From NCBI GenBank assembly GCA_965224815.1, contig CBDDAF010000003.1, positions 1,426,001 to 1,490,000 of the forward strand: a DNA stretch of 64,000 bases, in the 5' to 3' direction. The notes under the pieces are model-generated. The model saw nothing but the letters and a program-made list of their open reading frames with translations. It did not search any database and was not told where the DNA came from. Both the position numbers and the translations under genes were made by a program. This stretch comes from CAYPEL01 sp036479985. Its GTDB lineage: Bacteria; Pseudomonadota; Gammaproteobacteria; DSM-19610. This document shows positions 35,357-43,894 of this stretch, one piece after another. How positions within the stretch are numbered: position 1 is the stretch's first letter; each line of letters begins with the position of its first letter.

Positions 35357-36163
35357 ATGGCACATGCAACTGAACTCCCCTTGCAAGTTGTTCAACTGAC
35401 CGATATGCATTTGTTCGCGGATACGAACACTACCTTACTTGGCTTGAATACCGATACCAGCCTGACGAAAGTGATCGATCTGGTAAAGCAAAAACACTTG
35501 CCCAATATTATTGTTGCCAGTGGCGACCTGTCGCATGATGGTTCTCCTGCTGCCTATCAACGGTTGCGGGAAAGCTTTGCCCCATTGCACGCAGTGGCTT
35601 ATTGCCTGCCTGGCAATCACGACGAAGGTAAGGCACTTCGCTCGCAGCTCAATGATGGACAGATGCGAACCTGCCACAAAATGATGACAGAAAATGGTTG
35701 GCAAATGATTTTTATTGACTCCACCAGGGCAGGCAGCGAAGGTGGACACATTTCCGAACAGGAGCTATATCAACTCAACGAAACATTGACCAACTCACCG
35801 TCACATCCAACCCTGGTTTGGTTACATCATCAACCTATTCCGATAGGCAGCCACTGGCTGGATAGCATGGCGGTAGATAATGGTGATGAATTTCTTGCTG
35901 TACTCGAACGCCATACTCAGGTTCGAGCAGTCATCTGGGGACATGTGCATCAGCAATTTGATAAAACACATAAACACTATCGACTGCTCGCCTCACCATC
36001 GACTTGCATCCAGTTTCAATCCTGTAGCGAGAAATTTTCAATTGATCCTACACCGCCCGGTTATCGCTGGTTGAAACTCTACAAGGATGGCTCACTGGAA
36101 ACAGGTGTTGAACGGCTGGCAGAAATCCCTGGCGAAATAGATCTAAGCAGTGGTGGTTATTAA
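35357..36163 (+). CDS. cpdA: 3',5'-cyclic-AMP phosphodiesterase CpdA
   Basis: A 268-residue class III phosphodiesterase (E. coli 275). Metal-binding motifs in order: QLTDMHLFAD (Asp/His), GDLSHDG, GNHDEG, WLHHQPIPIG and GHVHQQFD. It lowers cAMP and so tunes CRP. It begins 3 bp after the argA stop and is probably cotranscribed, although the functional link is not obvious. Confidence 0.88.
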   Translation: MAHATELPLQVVQLTDMHLFADTNTTLLGLNTDTSLTKVIDLVKQKHLPNIIVASGDLSHDGSPAAYQRLRESFAPLHAVAYCLPGNHDEGKALRSQLNDGQMRTCHKMMTENGWQMIFIDSTRAGSEGGHISEQELYQLNETLTNSPSHPTLVWLHHQPIPIGSHWLDSMAVDNGDEFLAVLERHTQVRAVIWGHVHQQFDKTHKHYRLLASPSTCIQFQSCSEKFSIDPTPPGYRWLKLYKDGSLETGVERLAEIPGEIDLSSGGY

Positions 36164-36217
36164 GATTAAGGGATTTCTGATGTGTCGTGCACCTTGTCAA
36201 TACGAACCGTGATAATC

Positions 36218-36311
36218 TGTAGGAGCGGCTTCAGCCGCGACGGACACCGCAGCCCCATCGCGGCTGAAGCCGCTCCTACAGGGCCAAATGAATTAATCAG
36301 AGAGTTCTTAA
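36218..36311. repeat. MITE-like REP element (tgtagg family), copy 5
   Basis: Palindrome 36218-36280 with arms tgtaggagcggcttcagccg and cggctgaagccgctcctaca; right end aattaatcagagagttcttaag at 36290-36311. The stop codon of the minus-strand AstE-like gene (36308-36310) lies within this right end. Confidence 0.8.
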
Positions 36312-37321
36312 GGTTGAATTACCAATGGATAACGCTCCATCAAATAACCTAGACAATCCTGACGGATTACCCGCTCATCCAGCGAAAACATAGATGGCAT
36401 CACAGGCCGAATCGTCCGTAACACACCTTTGCTTGTATCAAAAAACCGGTCTGCTACATCCTTGCCCTGCTCATCCCAGGCTTCCAGTGTCGCATCTGTT
36501 GAATTCAGTTTCGCCAGATTAAATCCGGCTGGCAATTCACGAAAATTCAAATGATCCAGATCTGGTAGAAAAGATATATCAGATTGCGAATCTTCAAAAC
36601 CAAAGCTGAATGCTCGCGGCACTTTTACAATGGCAACAGTATGAAACAGATCGACATCGTGCGCGGCAACAGGATGATCAGGGATCTCACTCAAGTGTAA
36701 ACAGGCTTCAATAAATTCGCTCGCGTGTTCAACACCGGCTGACTGCCCGACCTTGCCACACTCTACGGTCACGGCTGGACATATTTCAGAAAATGCTTTG
36801 GATTGCACACCTGTAGGACGGGTGAAATAGACTAAAGTCCGGCTGAACAACGCAGCCAGATACATGAATCGATTATTCACTATGTTAATACAGGCGTAAT
36901 GTGGATTGATGCCGGTATTATTGTGTACATCCACACTGGCAAACACATTCCGCGCCCGCATCGTATCGACGACCTCCGCCATCATGCGCTGTTCGGGACA
37001 GGCTTCTTCTTCACTGCCTGGCCAGACACGATTGTAATCCGGCTGACCAGCCAGACGGCGTAAACCTGATTCCGCAGCTTCAACGTTACCAATAAACAGA
37101 CTTAACGCTCGCGGTAATACCTGATCTTTATATTTCTGTAATAAGTGCTGGACTGCCAGAAGACCTGTTGTCTCATTACCGTGCAATAGTACAGACACGA
37201 ACAGGGGCGGTTCGCGTCGGCCGGGCAAATGCACAAGCGAAGGGCCACCCAGTAACTCCAGTAATTGTTCAGGCCGAGCCGTTAAAAATGACTCTGGCAA
37301 ACTGTTAATATTTTTTAGCAT
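36308..37321 (-). CDS. AstE/AspA-family zinc carboxypeptidase-like amidohydrolase
   Basis: A 337-residue M14-type enzyme of the succinylglutamate desuccinylase/aspartoacylase family. Zinc ligands are visible as His47 and Glu50 (LLHGNETTG) and His133 (DVHNNTG); the catalytic Glu is probably E187 (TVECGKVG). The family cleaves N-acyl groups from amino acids or trims peptides. It lies immediately downstream of the GCS2-type ligase, a pairing seen in other proteobacteria, so its substrate may be an acyl-amino acid or gamma-glutamyl compound; this is an inference. Its final codons run into a REP element. Confidence 0.8.
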   Translation of the reverse strand: MLKNINSLPESFLTARPEQLLELLGGPSLVHLPGRREPPLFVSVLLHGNETTGLLAVQHLLQKYKDQVLPRALSLFIGNVEAAESGLRRLAGQPDYNRVWPGSEEEACPEQRMMAEVVDTMRARNVFASVDVHNNTGINPHYACINIVNNRFMYLAALFSRTLVYFTRPTGVQSKAFSEICPAVTVECGKVGQSAGVEHASEFIEACLHLSEIPDHPVAAHDVDLFHTVAIVKVPRAFSFGFEDSQSDISFLPDLDHLNFRELPAGFNLAKLNSTDATLEAWDEQGKDVADRFFDTSKGVLRTIRPVMPSMFSLDERVIRQDCLGYLMERYPLVIQP

Positions 37322-37353
37322 CCAGTTAACTTCACAATTAATTCATAAGAACC

Positions 37354-37416
37354 TGTAGGAGCGGCTTTAGCCGCGATGAACACTGAGACCCCATCGCGGC
37401 TAAAGCCGCTCCTACA
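37354..37416. repeat. REP palindrome (tgtagg family), copy 6
   Basis: Arms tgtaggagcggctttagccg and cggctaaagccgctcctaca, in the gap between the GCS2-type ligase and the AstE-like gene. A partial left end (aattaattcataagaacc) precedes it. Confidence 0.85.
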
Positions 37417-37479
37417 GGATTTTTTACATTACGCCTTAACAAGATACACTTAAAATTCACCGAATTATTCCAGATCACT

Positions 37480-38913
37480 CTAAACACTCCAGTCATGTAC
37501 CGGCAACCCGCTCTGCTGCCTTTCATAATAGGCCCTGGTTAATGCTGGCATATCCTTGCCATGACAAGCCGTATAAGCACGCTGCCAGTCACAGCCTGTG
37601 CACGTATGTTCAACACGTTTATAAACTGTCTCAAGATAGCAATCACGTTGCTGCGCATCTATGCCTAATAAACCAAGTCCGTATCGGGCCATCGGTATTA
37701 ATTGATCGAGCAATAGTCGCTGCATGGATAGCTTACGGCCATCCAGCCAAACAATTTGGGCATCAAGCCCATGTTGCGCAGCCGCGTAAAAATTATCTCG
37801 TGCGGTCGAAAAAGGTAATTGTGTTTCCGGTGTAATATCCTGCACTGCTAGCGCATGCACCAAACCAAAATAAAACGCAGCATTGGCAATTAAATCATGC
37901 ATGGTTGGCCCCGCAGCCATCACGCGGTGTTCTATCCGCAGATGCGGTGTACCGTCATCATCAAAACCAATCAACGGACGATTCCAGCGCCAGATAGTCC
38001 CATTATGCAAGCGCAAATGTCGCAGCTGCTCAATCGGCTCATCAAATTCCATAGGCAATAGAACCGGAAAATGCGCCTGGTTTTCTGTAAAACATTCCAG
38101 CAAGGATTGCTTTGCATAACCCGTTCCGAAACTGACCCGGCGTATCGGGCCACGCGCCGCACCGGCGAAACCACCCACTTCTACGGCTTGCTCAAACAAC
38201 GGGATACGCGTTTCGCTCCATAAATCTTTACCAAACAAATAAGGTGAGTTAGTGGAAGCTGCCACCATTGGTGCTGAGACAATTTGGGATGCATTGTAGT
38301 AACGCACCGCACTTTCCTGACTCACTTTCAAATGTATTTGTAAAGAAGTAGCAGCTGATTCCAGCATGACATCGCGGTGTAAGATATTCAGATATTCATG
38401 ACCGCGTATATCCAGTTGAATGGGTTCACCATCGCGCAGCTTCAACACCTGGTCGTTCAGCGCACGGTAACGTTTCATATCCGACATGTTAGTCAGACTC
38501 AAATCTTCCTGACGCACACTCGGCAGAATACCAATCATCGCCAACCGGCAATCCATGTCACTGGCAACGCGCGTACAGGCATCCCAGGTGTCCGTCAACT
38601 CTTGTTCAAGCGCCTGCAAAGCGTTTCCTTTAAGCGGCTGCGGTTCGACATTCAATTCAAAATTGAAACGCGCCAGTTCCGGAACTACCATATCATTCTT
38701 CAGACTGTCCAGAAAACGTTTGTTATTTGGCACTGGCAATCCTTGCTCGTCAGTCAGCCAGGCCTCTACTTCCAGCCCGCACACCGGAGTCCTGTTAGAA
38801 AAATGTTTGCTTGAAAAAAACTCCTCCAACAACCGGGTTTCAGCCTCAAGGCGTGATTCAAAAGCACTAAAATCCTGATCTGTAAAATGACTATGGCTAA
38901 TTTCGTCGCCCAA
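37480..38913 (-). CDS. Glutamate-cysteine ligase GCS2-family protein
   Basis: A 477-residue ATP-dependent carboxylate-amine ligase of the GCS2 family, which joins glutamate to cysteine or another amine. Family features: VCGLEVEAWLTDE near the N-terminus, FNFELNVEPQPLKG, TSLQIHLKVSQ, ASTNSPYLFGKDLW and HLRIEHRVMAAGPTMHD. C-terminal Cys residues (HTCTGCDW, ACHGKD) could bind metal. True gshA activity is not certain, since GCS2 proteins include enzymes of unknown substrate. It follows murU without a gap. Confidence 0.8.
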   Translation of the reverse strand: MGDEISHSHFTDQDFSAFESRLEAETRLLEEFFSSKHFSNRTPVCGLEVEAWLTDEQGLPVPNNKRFLDSLKNDMVVPELARFNFELNVEPQPLKGNALQALEQELTDTWDACTRVASDMDCRLAMIGILPSVRQEDLSLTNMSDMKRYRALNDQVLKLRDGEPIQLDIRGHEYLNILHRDVMLESAATSLQIHLKVSQESAVRYYNASQIVSAPMVAASTNSPYLFGKDLWSETRIPLFEQAVEVGGFAGAARGPIRRVSFGTGYAKQSLLECFTENQAHFPVLLPMEFDEPIEQLRHLRLHNGTIWRWNRPLIGFDDDGTPHLRIEHRVMAAGPTMHDLIANAAFYFGLVHALAVQDITPETQLPFSTARDNFYAAAQHGLDAQIVWLDGRKLSMQRLLLDQLIPMARYGLGLLGIDAQQRDCYLETVYKRVEHTCTGCDWQRAYTACHGKDMPALTRAYYERQQSGLPVHDWSV

Positions 38914-39579
38914 TCACTTGCTTCCCTGTAGTTGTTGATCCAACGCCTGTAAACGTTCCGGCGTACCTATATCTATCCATTCACCCTGGTAATGTTCACC
39001 ACTGATTTGGCCATCCTGTATTGCTTGTATGAGCAGAGGCGCCAAAGGAAATTTATCTTCTGTCTGATTGTGAAAAAATTGCGGGCGATACACCCCAATA
39101 CCACTAAAAGTCAGCATCGGTTCACCCTTTACAGCAACCCGGCCGGACTGCAAAGCAAAGTCACCCTTTAAATGATGCGGAGGATTATCGATCAGGACAA
39201 GATGCGCCAGACCGGAAGGTGGCTTCAGCGTCGCATAGGGAAAATCAGTAAAAATATCGCCATTGATAACGACGAAGGGATCATCACCAAGCAAGGATAA
39301 TGCACCGCGAATGCCACCTCCAGTTTCCAATGCACCGGCGGGTTCTGCAGAATACTGAATGCTGACCCCGTAGCGGCTACCATCACCGAGCGTATCAACC
39401 AGTTGCTGACCCAGGTGTGCATGATTAATCACCACCTCAGTAAAACCAGCCTTGGCCAATGACAACAGATGATATTCGATCAACGGCCTGCTACCCACCT
39501 TCAACAGCGGCTTGGGTGTCGTGTCTGTAAGTGGCCGCATACGTTCGCCACGACCGGCGGCCAGTATCATCGCTTTCAT
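38914..39579 (-). CDS. murU: N-acetylmuramate alpha-1-phosphate uridylyltransferase MurU
   Basis: A 221-residue nucleotidyltransferase of the cell-wall recycling route that bypasses de novo UDP-MurNAc synthesis and fosfomycin. Signature: MILAAGRGERMRPLTDTTPK (nucleotide and Mg2+ site), GGGIRGAL, VVINGDIFTD and EWIDIGTPERL. Start 39579 (MKAMILAAG) is chosen over 39603. MurU normally sits beside amgK; here amgK lies 4.3 kb away, separated by accessory genes. Confidence 0.9.
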   Translation of the reverse strand: MKAMILAAGRGERMRPLTDTTPKPLLKVGSRPLIEYHLLSLAKAGFTEVVINHAHLGQQLVDTLGDGSRYGVSIQYSAEPAGALETGGGIRGALSLLGDDPFVVINGDIFTDFPYATLKPPSGLAHLVLIDNPPHHLKGDFALQSGRVAVKGEPMLTFSGIGVYRPQFFHNQTEDKFPLAPLLIQAIQDGQISGEHYQGEWIDIGTPERLQALDQQLQGSK

Positions 39580-39662
39580 GAATTTAAAGATACATGAAAC
39601 CAATCAAAAAGGGGAAGGAGTGATTGAAATTTAATCCCTCCTATCAATAAATGTTGTACGTC

Positions 39663-40046
39663 TTATTCAAAAGGAGGACGACTATCCGCCATGAGCTTAT
39701 CCAGGGTCTTCTGCGCTTGTTTCGGGTTGACCAAATCATGCTCATCTAACATTTCGCACTCATCCTTTACCATTTGCTCAATCGTAACAGGATAGAATTT
39801 GCAGTCGTCGGGGCGGTCGTAATAGATATCGCAAATGTACTTATTTTGATTGGGCAGTTTCCTCAGCCACGGGCATAGCTCTAATTGTTTACCCGTATCT
39901 GGATTCATCCAGATTTTCCCATCGCTAACATAAGCGTAAATATCGGGCCTAAATTTATCCCATAAATCTATTTCCCCTGGCGAAGCAGACAGGCCACCGT
40001 AACTATATTTCGTGCAACATTTTCCACACTGGTTACAATCTTTCAC
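39663..40046 (-). CDS. YkgJ-family cysteine cluster protein
   Basis: A 127-residue protein beginning CNQCGKCC (C4, C7, C10, C11), with further Cys in LCPWL, YICDIYYDRPDDCKFYP and DECEM. This is the YkgJ/UPF0153 family of putative zinc- or iron-binding proteins. All cysteine positions are kept, so metal binding is likely; function unknown. It lies in the accessory block between murU and amgK, 15 bp downstream of the lipoprotein gene on the same strand. Confidence 0.85.
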   Translation of the reverse strand: MKDCNQCGKCCTKYSYGGLSASPGEIDLWDKFRPDIYAYVSDGKIWMNPDTGKQLELCPWLRKLPNQNKYICDIYYDRPDDCKFYPVTIEQMVKDECEMLDEHDLVNPKQAQKTLDKLMADSRPPFE

Positions 40047-40061
40047 GTTCTTGTTTCAGCC

Positions 40062-40580
40062 CTATTGACTCTGATTTTGTTCCTGTACCGGTTCATCCAT
40101 CGATTCCTTCATGTCCTGCATACCCTGCCTGATTGCATCGGCTGCACCCTTGAACTGTTCTGCCATTTCCTGACTGACATTTTCAATGCCTTCACGAAAT
40201 GAATCGCCCATTTGTCTAATTTGGGCACGTGTAAGCTCACCCATGGTTTCTTTATAATTTACCTTCCATTCTCCATCAACTTTTTGCAGGGCAGTTTTGA
40301 AACTTTGATTAAAATCTGGACTAGCAATAGTTACCACTATAGAACTATTAGTTTCACCTTCGAGCAATTCGCCCAACTCAAAACTATCGATTTTTATATC
40401 ATCACTTTCGATTTCAGAAAATGCACTCATGCTGTCCGGTGTAACCAGCTTACTTGCCTTTTCTAAATCATTAGCCTGCATTGCCGTCCAGAAACTTTCT
40501 GCCACCGACTTAGGGTCTGCGCTAAATAGACCGCAGGAACCCAGAGAAATCATCAAACAAATCAGCAGTATTTTTTTCAT
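40062..40580 (-). CDS. Lipoprotein with NTF2/DUF4878-like domain
   Basis: A 172-residue protein with lipobox SLGSC (Cys16). Residues 20-110 look like a small NTF2-like domain (PKSVAESFWTAMQANDLEKA, VDGEWKVNYKET), similar to DUF4878 lipoproteins. A long acidic amphipathic helix (about 115-160, SFREGIENVSQEMAEQFKGA) ends the protein. Start 40580 (MKKILL) is preferred over 40592. Function unknown; likely cotranscribed with the YkgJ-like gene. Confidence 0.7.
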   Translation of the reverse strand: MKKILLICLMISLGSCGLFSADPKSVAESFWTAMQANDLEKASKLVTPDSMSAFSEIESDDIKIDSFELGELLEGETNSSIVVTIASPDFNQSFKTALQKVDGEWKVNYKETMGELTRAQIRQMGDSFREGIENVSQEMAEQFKGAADAIRQGMQDMKESMDEPVQEQNQSQ

Positions 40581-40793
40581 CACAATTATCACCCTATCGT
40601 TATGCCGTTACCTAAAAGTGGCGGAGTGTCTCCAATCTAACGAACGCTATTCAATAACCTCAATTAACCTTTCATGGTCAAATCACATCGGCGTCACGCC
40701 GAGAAGAAAAGCCACAATCAGGATAATTGTACAGGCATTAATAATACTGTATGTTGCCACTAGCCTGCTAATAATCAAGGCAGAATATATGAC

Positions 40794-41048
40794 ATGAATA
40801 ATTTCATCATCACTTCAATCATAGCCTCAGTGGTTTTGACCGTGGCACTGAATGTCTTGCCGCTATTGTTCCCGAATGCCGCCGCGAAAGCGCAGAAAAA
40901 ACTCGAAGAAAATGCAAAACGCGCCATCGAGCAACATGAAGACGACGCCCGCCCGCGCGTTAAAGTATTTTTCCCCTGGAAGGCGATGCTAATCGGTTCT
41001 ATTGTGCTGACTGTTTTGGTTAATCTTGTTGGGTTGTTTGCCCGCTAA
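40794..41048 (+). CDS. Small two-helix membrane protein
   Basis: An 84-residue protein with two membrane helices (about 4-27 and 61-82) joined by a charged amphipathic loop (KAQKKLEENAKRAIEQHEDD). No family recognised. Initiates with ATG 40794. It is divergent from the lipoprotein gene and stands alone; a real gene is supported by clean hydrophobic periodicity and an intact frame. Confidence 0.6.
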   Translation: MNNFIITSIIASVVLTVALNVLPLLFPNAAAKAQKKLEENAKRAIEQHEDDARPRVKVFFPWKAMLIGSIVLTVLVNLVGLFAR

Positions 41049-41077
41049 TACAAACCATTTGCGGGGTTAGCATAAAG

Positions 41078-41110
41078 ATTATACTGAGTTTTTACTCTGA
41101 CCCCGATCAT
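41078..41110. repeat. Direct repeat, left of the DUF4124 gene
   Basis: Gattatactgagtttttact then ctgaccccgatcat; a near copy (tattattctgagttttgctc then taaccccgattat) lies at 41745-41777, on the other side of the DUF4124 gene. Read inverted, the phrase GGGGTCAGAGTAAAA resembles sequences that accompany REP-associated transposases. Confidence 0.6.
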
Positions 41111-41193
41111 GTCTTTACCGCACCTGAATCATTTGAACATTGTATAAATCCAGCTGTCATAAACCCCACTTGGTTCAATAGGTGGGTGTTGCA

Positions 41194-41697
41194 ATGCGGA
41201 TTAAAAAATACTGTTATCTAGCGCTTATACCCCTGATTAATAATCCGGTATCGGCAGAAATCTTCAAATGGACTGACAGTGATGGAATAGTTCACTATAG
41301 CGAGAGCGCGCCGGAATCAGCATCAGAAAAAGTCGGCGAACTCGACCTCGCATCTATTCAATTCATGACCGTATCTTTCCCTGGGTATAAAAGCGCACTG
41401 GAAGTTGCGCAGAGTTTGGAAAACAGTCGACTTGAGCGGGATAAGCTACGAGCCACAAAGCGGAAACTGAGGAAAGAGAAACGCGCGGAAAGACACTATT
41501 CAACAAATCGAAACACGCGTACTGAAGCACGCTACAACATTTCTTATCCACTATCTCCGTACATTAACCGTAATTTTCCGCATCCAATCGGCCAGCATGA
41601 TTTTCACAAACATTATCCACCGCATAAATTCTATGAAGATATTATTAATCAGCGCCGGGCAAACAGCCCTGCTGTAGCCGCTGTTAAATACAGATAG
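41194..41697 (+). CDS. DUF4124 domain protein
   Basis: A 167-residue secreted protein: signal peptide to about NPVSA, then a DUF4124 core (EIFKWTDSDGIVHYSESAP), a domain with the pattern (hydrophobic)-Y-K-W-x-D-x-x-G-x-x-H-Y-x-D-x-P common in gammaproteobacterial envelope proteins. A basic coiled-coil-like stretch (LERDKLRATKRKLRKEKRAE) and a His/Pro/Tyr-rich tail follow. ATG 41194 has GGTGGG upstream; GTG 41182 is possible. The gene is flanked by direct repeats. Confidence 0.75.
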   Translation: MRIKKYCYLALIPLINNPVSAEIFKWTDSDGIVHYSESAPESASEKVGELDLASIQFMTVSFPGYKSALEVAQSLENSRLERDKLRATKRKLRKEKRAERHYSTNRNTRTEARYNISYPLSPYINRNFPHPIGQHDFHKHYPPHKFYEDIINQRRANSPAVAAVKYR

Positions 41698-41744
41698 CAT
41701 TATGAGGGACAGACAATATTTCGTATTTTATTAGTCAGAGTCAA

Positions 41745-41777
41745 TATTATTCTGAGTTTTGCTCTAACCCCGATTAT
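41745..41777. repeat. Direct repeat, right of the DUF4124 gene
   Basis: Partner of 41078-41110; the shared frame is ATTAT-CTGAGTTTT-CTCT-ACCCCGAT-AT in the same orientation. Confidence 0.6.
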
Positions 41778-41796
41778 CACATTGTTATTCACATAA

Positions 41797-42981
41797 TCAA
41801 GGGCATATCAAGCTATTAACTATTAAGGCTCCTGAAATACTTCCCGTTCCGGATGTAGCACACACCTGCATGACATTCTGCACATCATTCGCTAGCCCAC
41901 TTACTGAAATATCATTAGAAGCAATAAAACTGATACCTGCTACAGCAGTGTTAATTACTGCATTGTTTATTGATGCAACCATCGGATCATTGGGCGAATA
42001 ATTTCCAATAATTAATCCATCTCGTCCCACAGCGCTTATGATCGAACGATTTAGATCCAGGCGCCTTGCCAATATTTCAATTCCACCCTCACCAGCACCC
42101 ATAACATTCACATCCAATAATGACACATCGTAAGCAAAAACTCGTACCCCAGTACGTCGCGGCGAGACAACAGATATATTGTTTAGACTAACAGTTCCTT
42201 CATTATTGATTTGCACCCCGTTTTCATCGACGTCATTTACCACTATGCCATCAAGAATGACATTCTTGGAGTTAGAAATATCAATGCCAGTTCGCGTTAC
42301 ATTTACTAAAGAAATACCTGATGCAGTTATAATTGTATTCTCGATAAGTATGTTGTCAGAAAATTGCACCCTTACACCAGAAAATCCCTGCACATTGTTT
42401 ATAGTCACATCACGAATTGTCGCATTGTCTGAATCCAAGAGTTCTATTCCGTGAAATTCTGAATTTTCAATTATGACGTCTTCAATCGTTATATCATTCG
42501 CATCAAATACAGAAATACCCGAGACCCCATCCTGTATTGCAATCCCCTGCAGCCTGTTAGCGATCGCCAAGGTTATTGGGGACGTACTAAAGACAGGGTC
42601 TGATAAACCAATAATCTTAGGCCGCGCCCCAAGACCAACAAGGTCCAGCTGTTTACCCCACGGTAGTTGGATCGAAATCTCCCCAGCGTCCCCGCCACCA
42701 AGTAGCCACTGGTTCTTACGAAGAATGAAGTTCCCTGAAATGAGCCCCCCGCTGTCCAACAAAACAATAACATCCGAATTCGTTGCGATAGCTTCAAGAA
42801 GTGTCATTGGATGTAGTAGGCTACCATCCGCTAACACGCTCCCATCACCATCTGCGTATATAATAGTTCCAAATTGAGCCGTGGAGTCTTTATCTCCTGT
42901 GCTTTTGCATCCAAATAACACCACCGAAAAGAAAAGAATCAATAATGTCTTTATGGGGTAAATTGAAAGATTGTTACGCAA
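41797..42981 (-). CDS. Lipoprotein with right-handed parallel beta-helix
   Basis: A 394-residue protein with lipobox VLFGC (Cys25) and about nine PbH1-type coils in 140-370, each with an N-hydrophobic-hydrophobic turn (NDITIEDVIIENSEFHGIEL, SDNILIENTIITASG, SKNVILDGIVVNDV). Such helices usually bind or cleave polysaccharides, but no lyase or hydrolase catalytic residues can be identified. The C-terminus ends ...SLICP after an additional Cys (VCATSG), a possible disulfide pair. Probably surface or periplasmic; monocistronic. Confidence 0.8.
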   Translation of the reverse strand: MRNNLSIYPIKTLLILFFSVVLFGCKSTGDKDSTAQFGTIIYADGDGSVLADGSLLHPMTLLEAIATNSDVIVLLDSGGLISGNFILRKNQWLLGGGDAGEISIQLPWGKQLDLVGLGARPKIIGLSDPVFSTSPITLAIANRLQGIAIQDGVSGISVFDANDITIEDVIIENSEFHGIELLDSDNATIRDVTINNVQGFSGVRVQFSDNILIENTIITASGISLVNVTRTGIDISNSKNVILDGIVVNDVDENGVQINNEGTVSLNNISVVSPRRTGVRVFAYDVSLLDVNVMGAGEGGIEILARRLDLNRSIISAVGRDGLIIGNYSPNDPMVASINNAVINTAVAGISFIASNDISVSGLANDVQNVMQVCATSGTGSISGALIVNSLICP

Positions 42982-43012
42982 ACACGACTCCTCTTCTTTT
43001 ACAGCAGCTAAA

Positions 43013-43055
43013 GGGTCGGTGACAAATCGTAATCACTCCCATTTGTCACCGACCC
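43013..43055. repeat. Perfect inverted repeat upstream of the beta-helix lipoprotein gene
   Basis: Gggtcggtgacaaat (43013-43027) and atttgtcaccgaccc (43041-43055) are perfect 15-bp complements around 13 bases. Its sequence resembles the imperfect palindromes that flank REP-associated transposases. No T-run follows, so terminator function is unlikely. Confidence 0.8.
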
Positions 43056-43086
43056 CAAGTTTAATCACCGAACATTATTTATACAG

Positions 43087-43536
43087 CTAAGTTCCATTTA
43101 CTTCCCAATTAAATTTTTTCATTAATTCAGTTTCTACTCCAGTCAAATTGTGATAATTGTTAATAGCGCGGTTTAACATGCTGATTACAGCCCAACCATT
43201 TATGATTACTTGACTTTCACACATTAAATGTTTGCAATGGTTTCTGAAATAATTTGCACTAGCAGCAAAGTGTTTTTCTTCTATATCGGAATCTTCAGTG
43301 CATTGCATTACAAAATCCTTTAATTCGGGTACTTCACCTTTTCTCTCTAACAGATTACCTAATATTTCCTCACTTGCGCCTGCTAAAGTAATTGAACACA
43401 CGTAATCCGATTCTTCTAAAAATAATTCAATCGCTTTTTCTAGTTGAACTTTTGCCAGTTTCAATTTACTGAAGGTATATTCTTTATCAAAAAAGGTGAC
43501 ATTACTGCCTTTTTGCAAGGCGTTATAATGCTTCAT
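43087..43536 (-). CDS. HEPN-like protein with R-x4-H motif (putative toxin)
   Basis: A 149-residue, largely helical protein. SANYFRNHCKHLM contains R98-x4-H103 (RNHCKH), the catalytic motif form of HEPN RNases. An amphipathic N-terminal helix (KVQLEKAIELFLEES) and the LAGASEEILGNLL helix fit a four-helix bundle. The start overlaps the stop of a 67-residue gene by 4 bp, the arrangement of a type II toxin-antitoxin pair. The family assignment is by motif and is not confirmed by homology search; toxicity is inferred. Confidence 0.55.
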   Translation of the reverse strand: MKHYNALQKGSNVTFFDKEYTFSKLKLAKVQLEKAIELFLEESDYVCSITLAGASEEILGNLLERKGEVPELKDFVMQCTEDSDIEEKHFAASANYFRNHCKHLMCESQVIINGWAVISMLNRAINNYHNLTGVETELMKKFNWEVNGT

Positions 43537-43736
43537 AGCTCTTTCGAGTTTCCAGCCTTATGATCAGCGATAGCCGCATCAGCAAGGTTATCGAGTTTTC
43601 CCGCAGCAGCATCTTTTTCTATCTGTTCACCCCAAACATCTGAATCAAATTTTTCGTACCAGGCACGAAACTGCTTCAATTGGTCTTGTGGTAATTGGGT
43701 GATAGCATTTTCGATGTCTTCTACTTTTCTTGCCAT
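43533..43736 (-). CDS. Small antitoxin-like protein paired with the HEPN-like gene
   Basis: A 67-residue acidic protein (ENAITQLPQDQLKQFRAWYE, KDAAAGKLDNLADAAIADHK). This sequence type is widely found upstream of RelE-like toxin genes and is considered an antitoxin-like partner. Here the downstream gene is not RelE-like but HEPN-like. The 4-bp ATGA overlap suggests coupled translation. It is encoded first in the operon, as is usual for antitoxins. Confidence 0.65.
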   Translation of the reverse strand: MARKVEDIENAITQLPQDQLKQFRAWYEKFDSDVWGEQIEKDAAAGKLDNLADAAIADHKAGNSKEL

Positions 43737-43894
43737 TTCATTTGCCTCATATTTCTTTCATGCCATATCAGCATGTTAATCGTATAGCGTGTATTGAAAC
43801 ATACAATCATTTCTGATGAATATCAGTTATTTCTTACAATAGTGACGGGATACAACAACACCCTTGCTACAAACTCTGATAAATTCAGTTCCAT

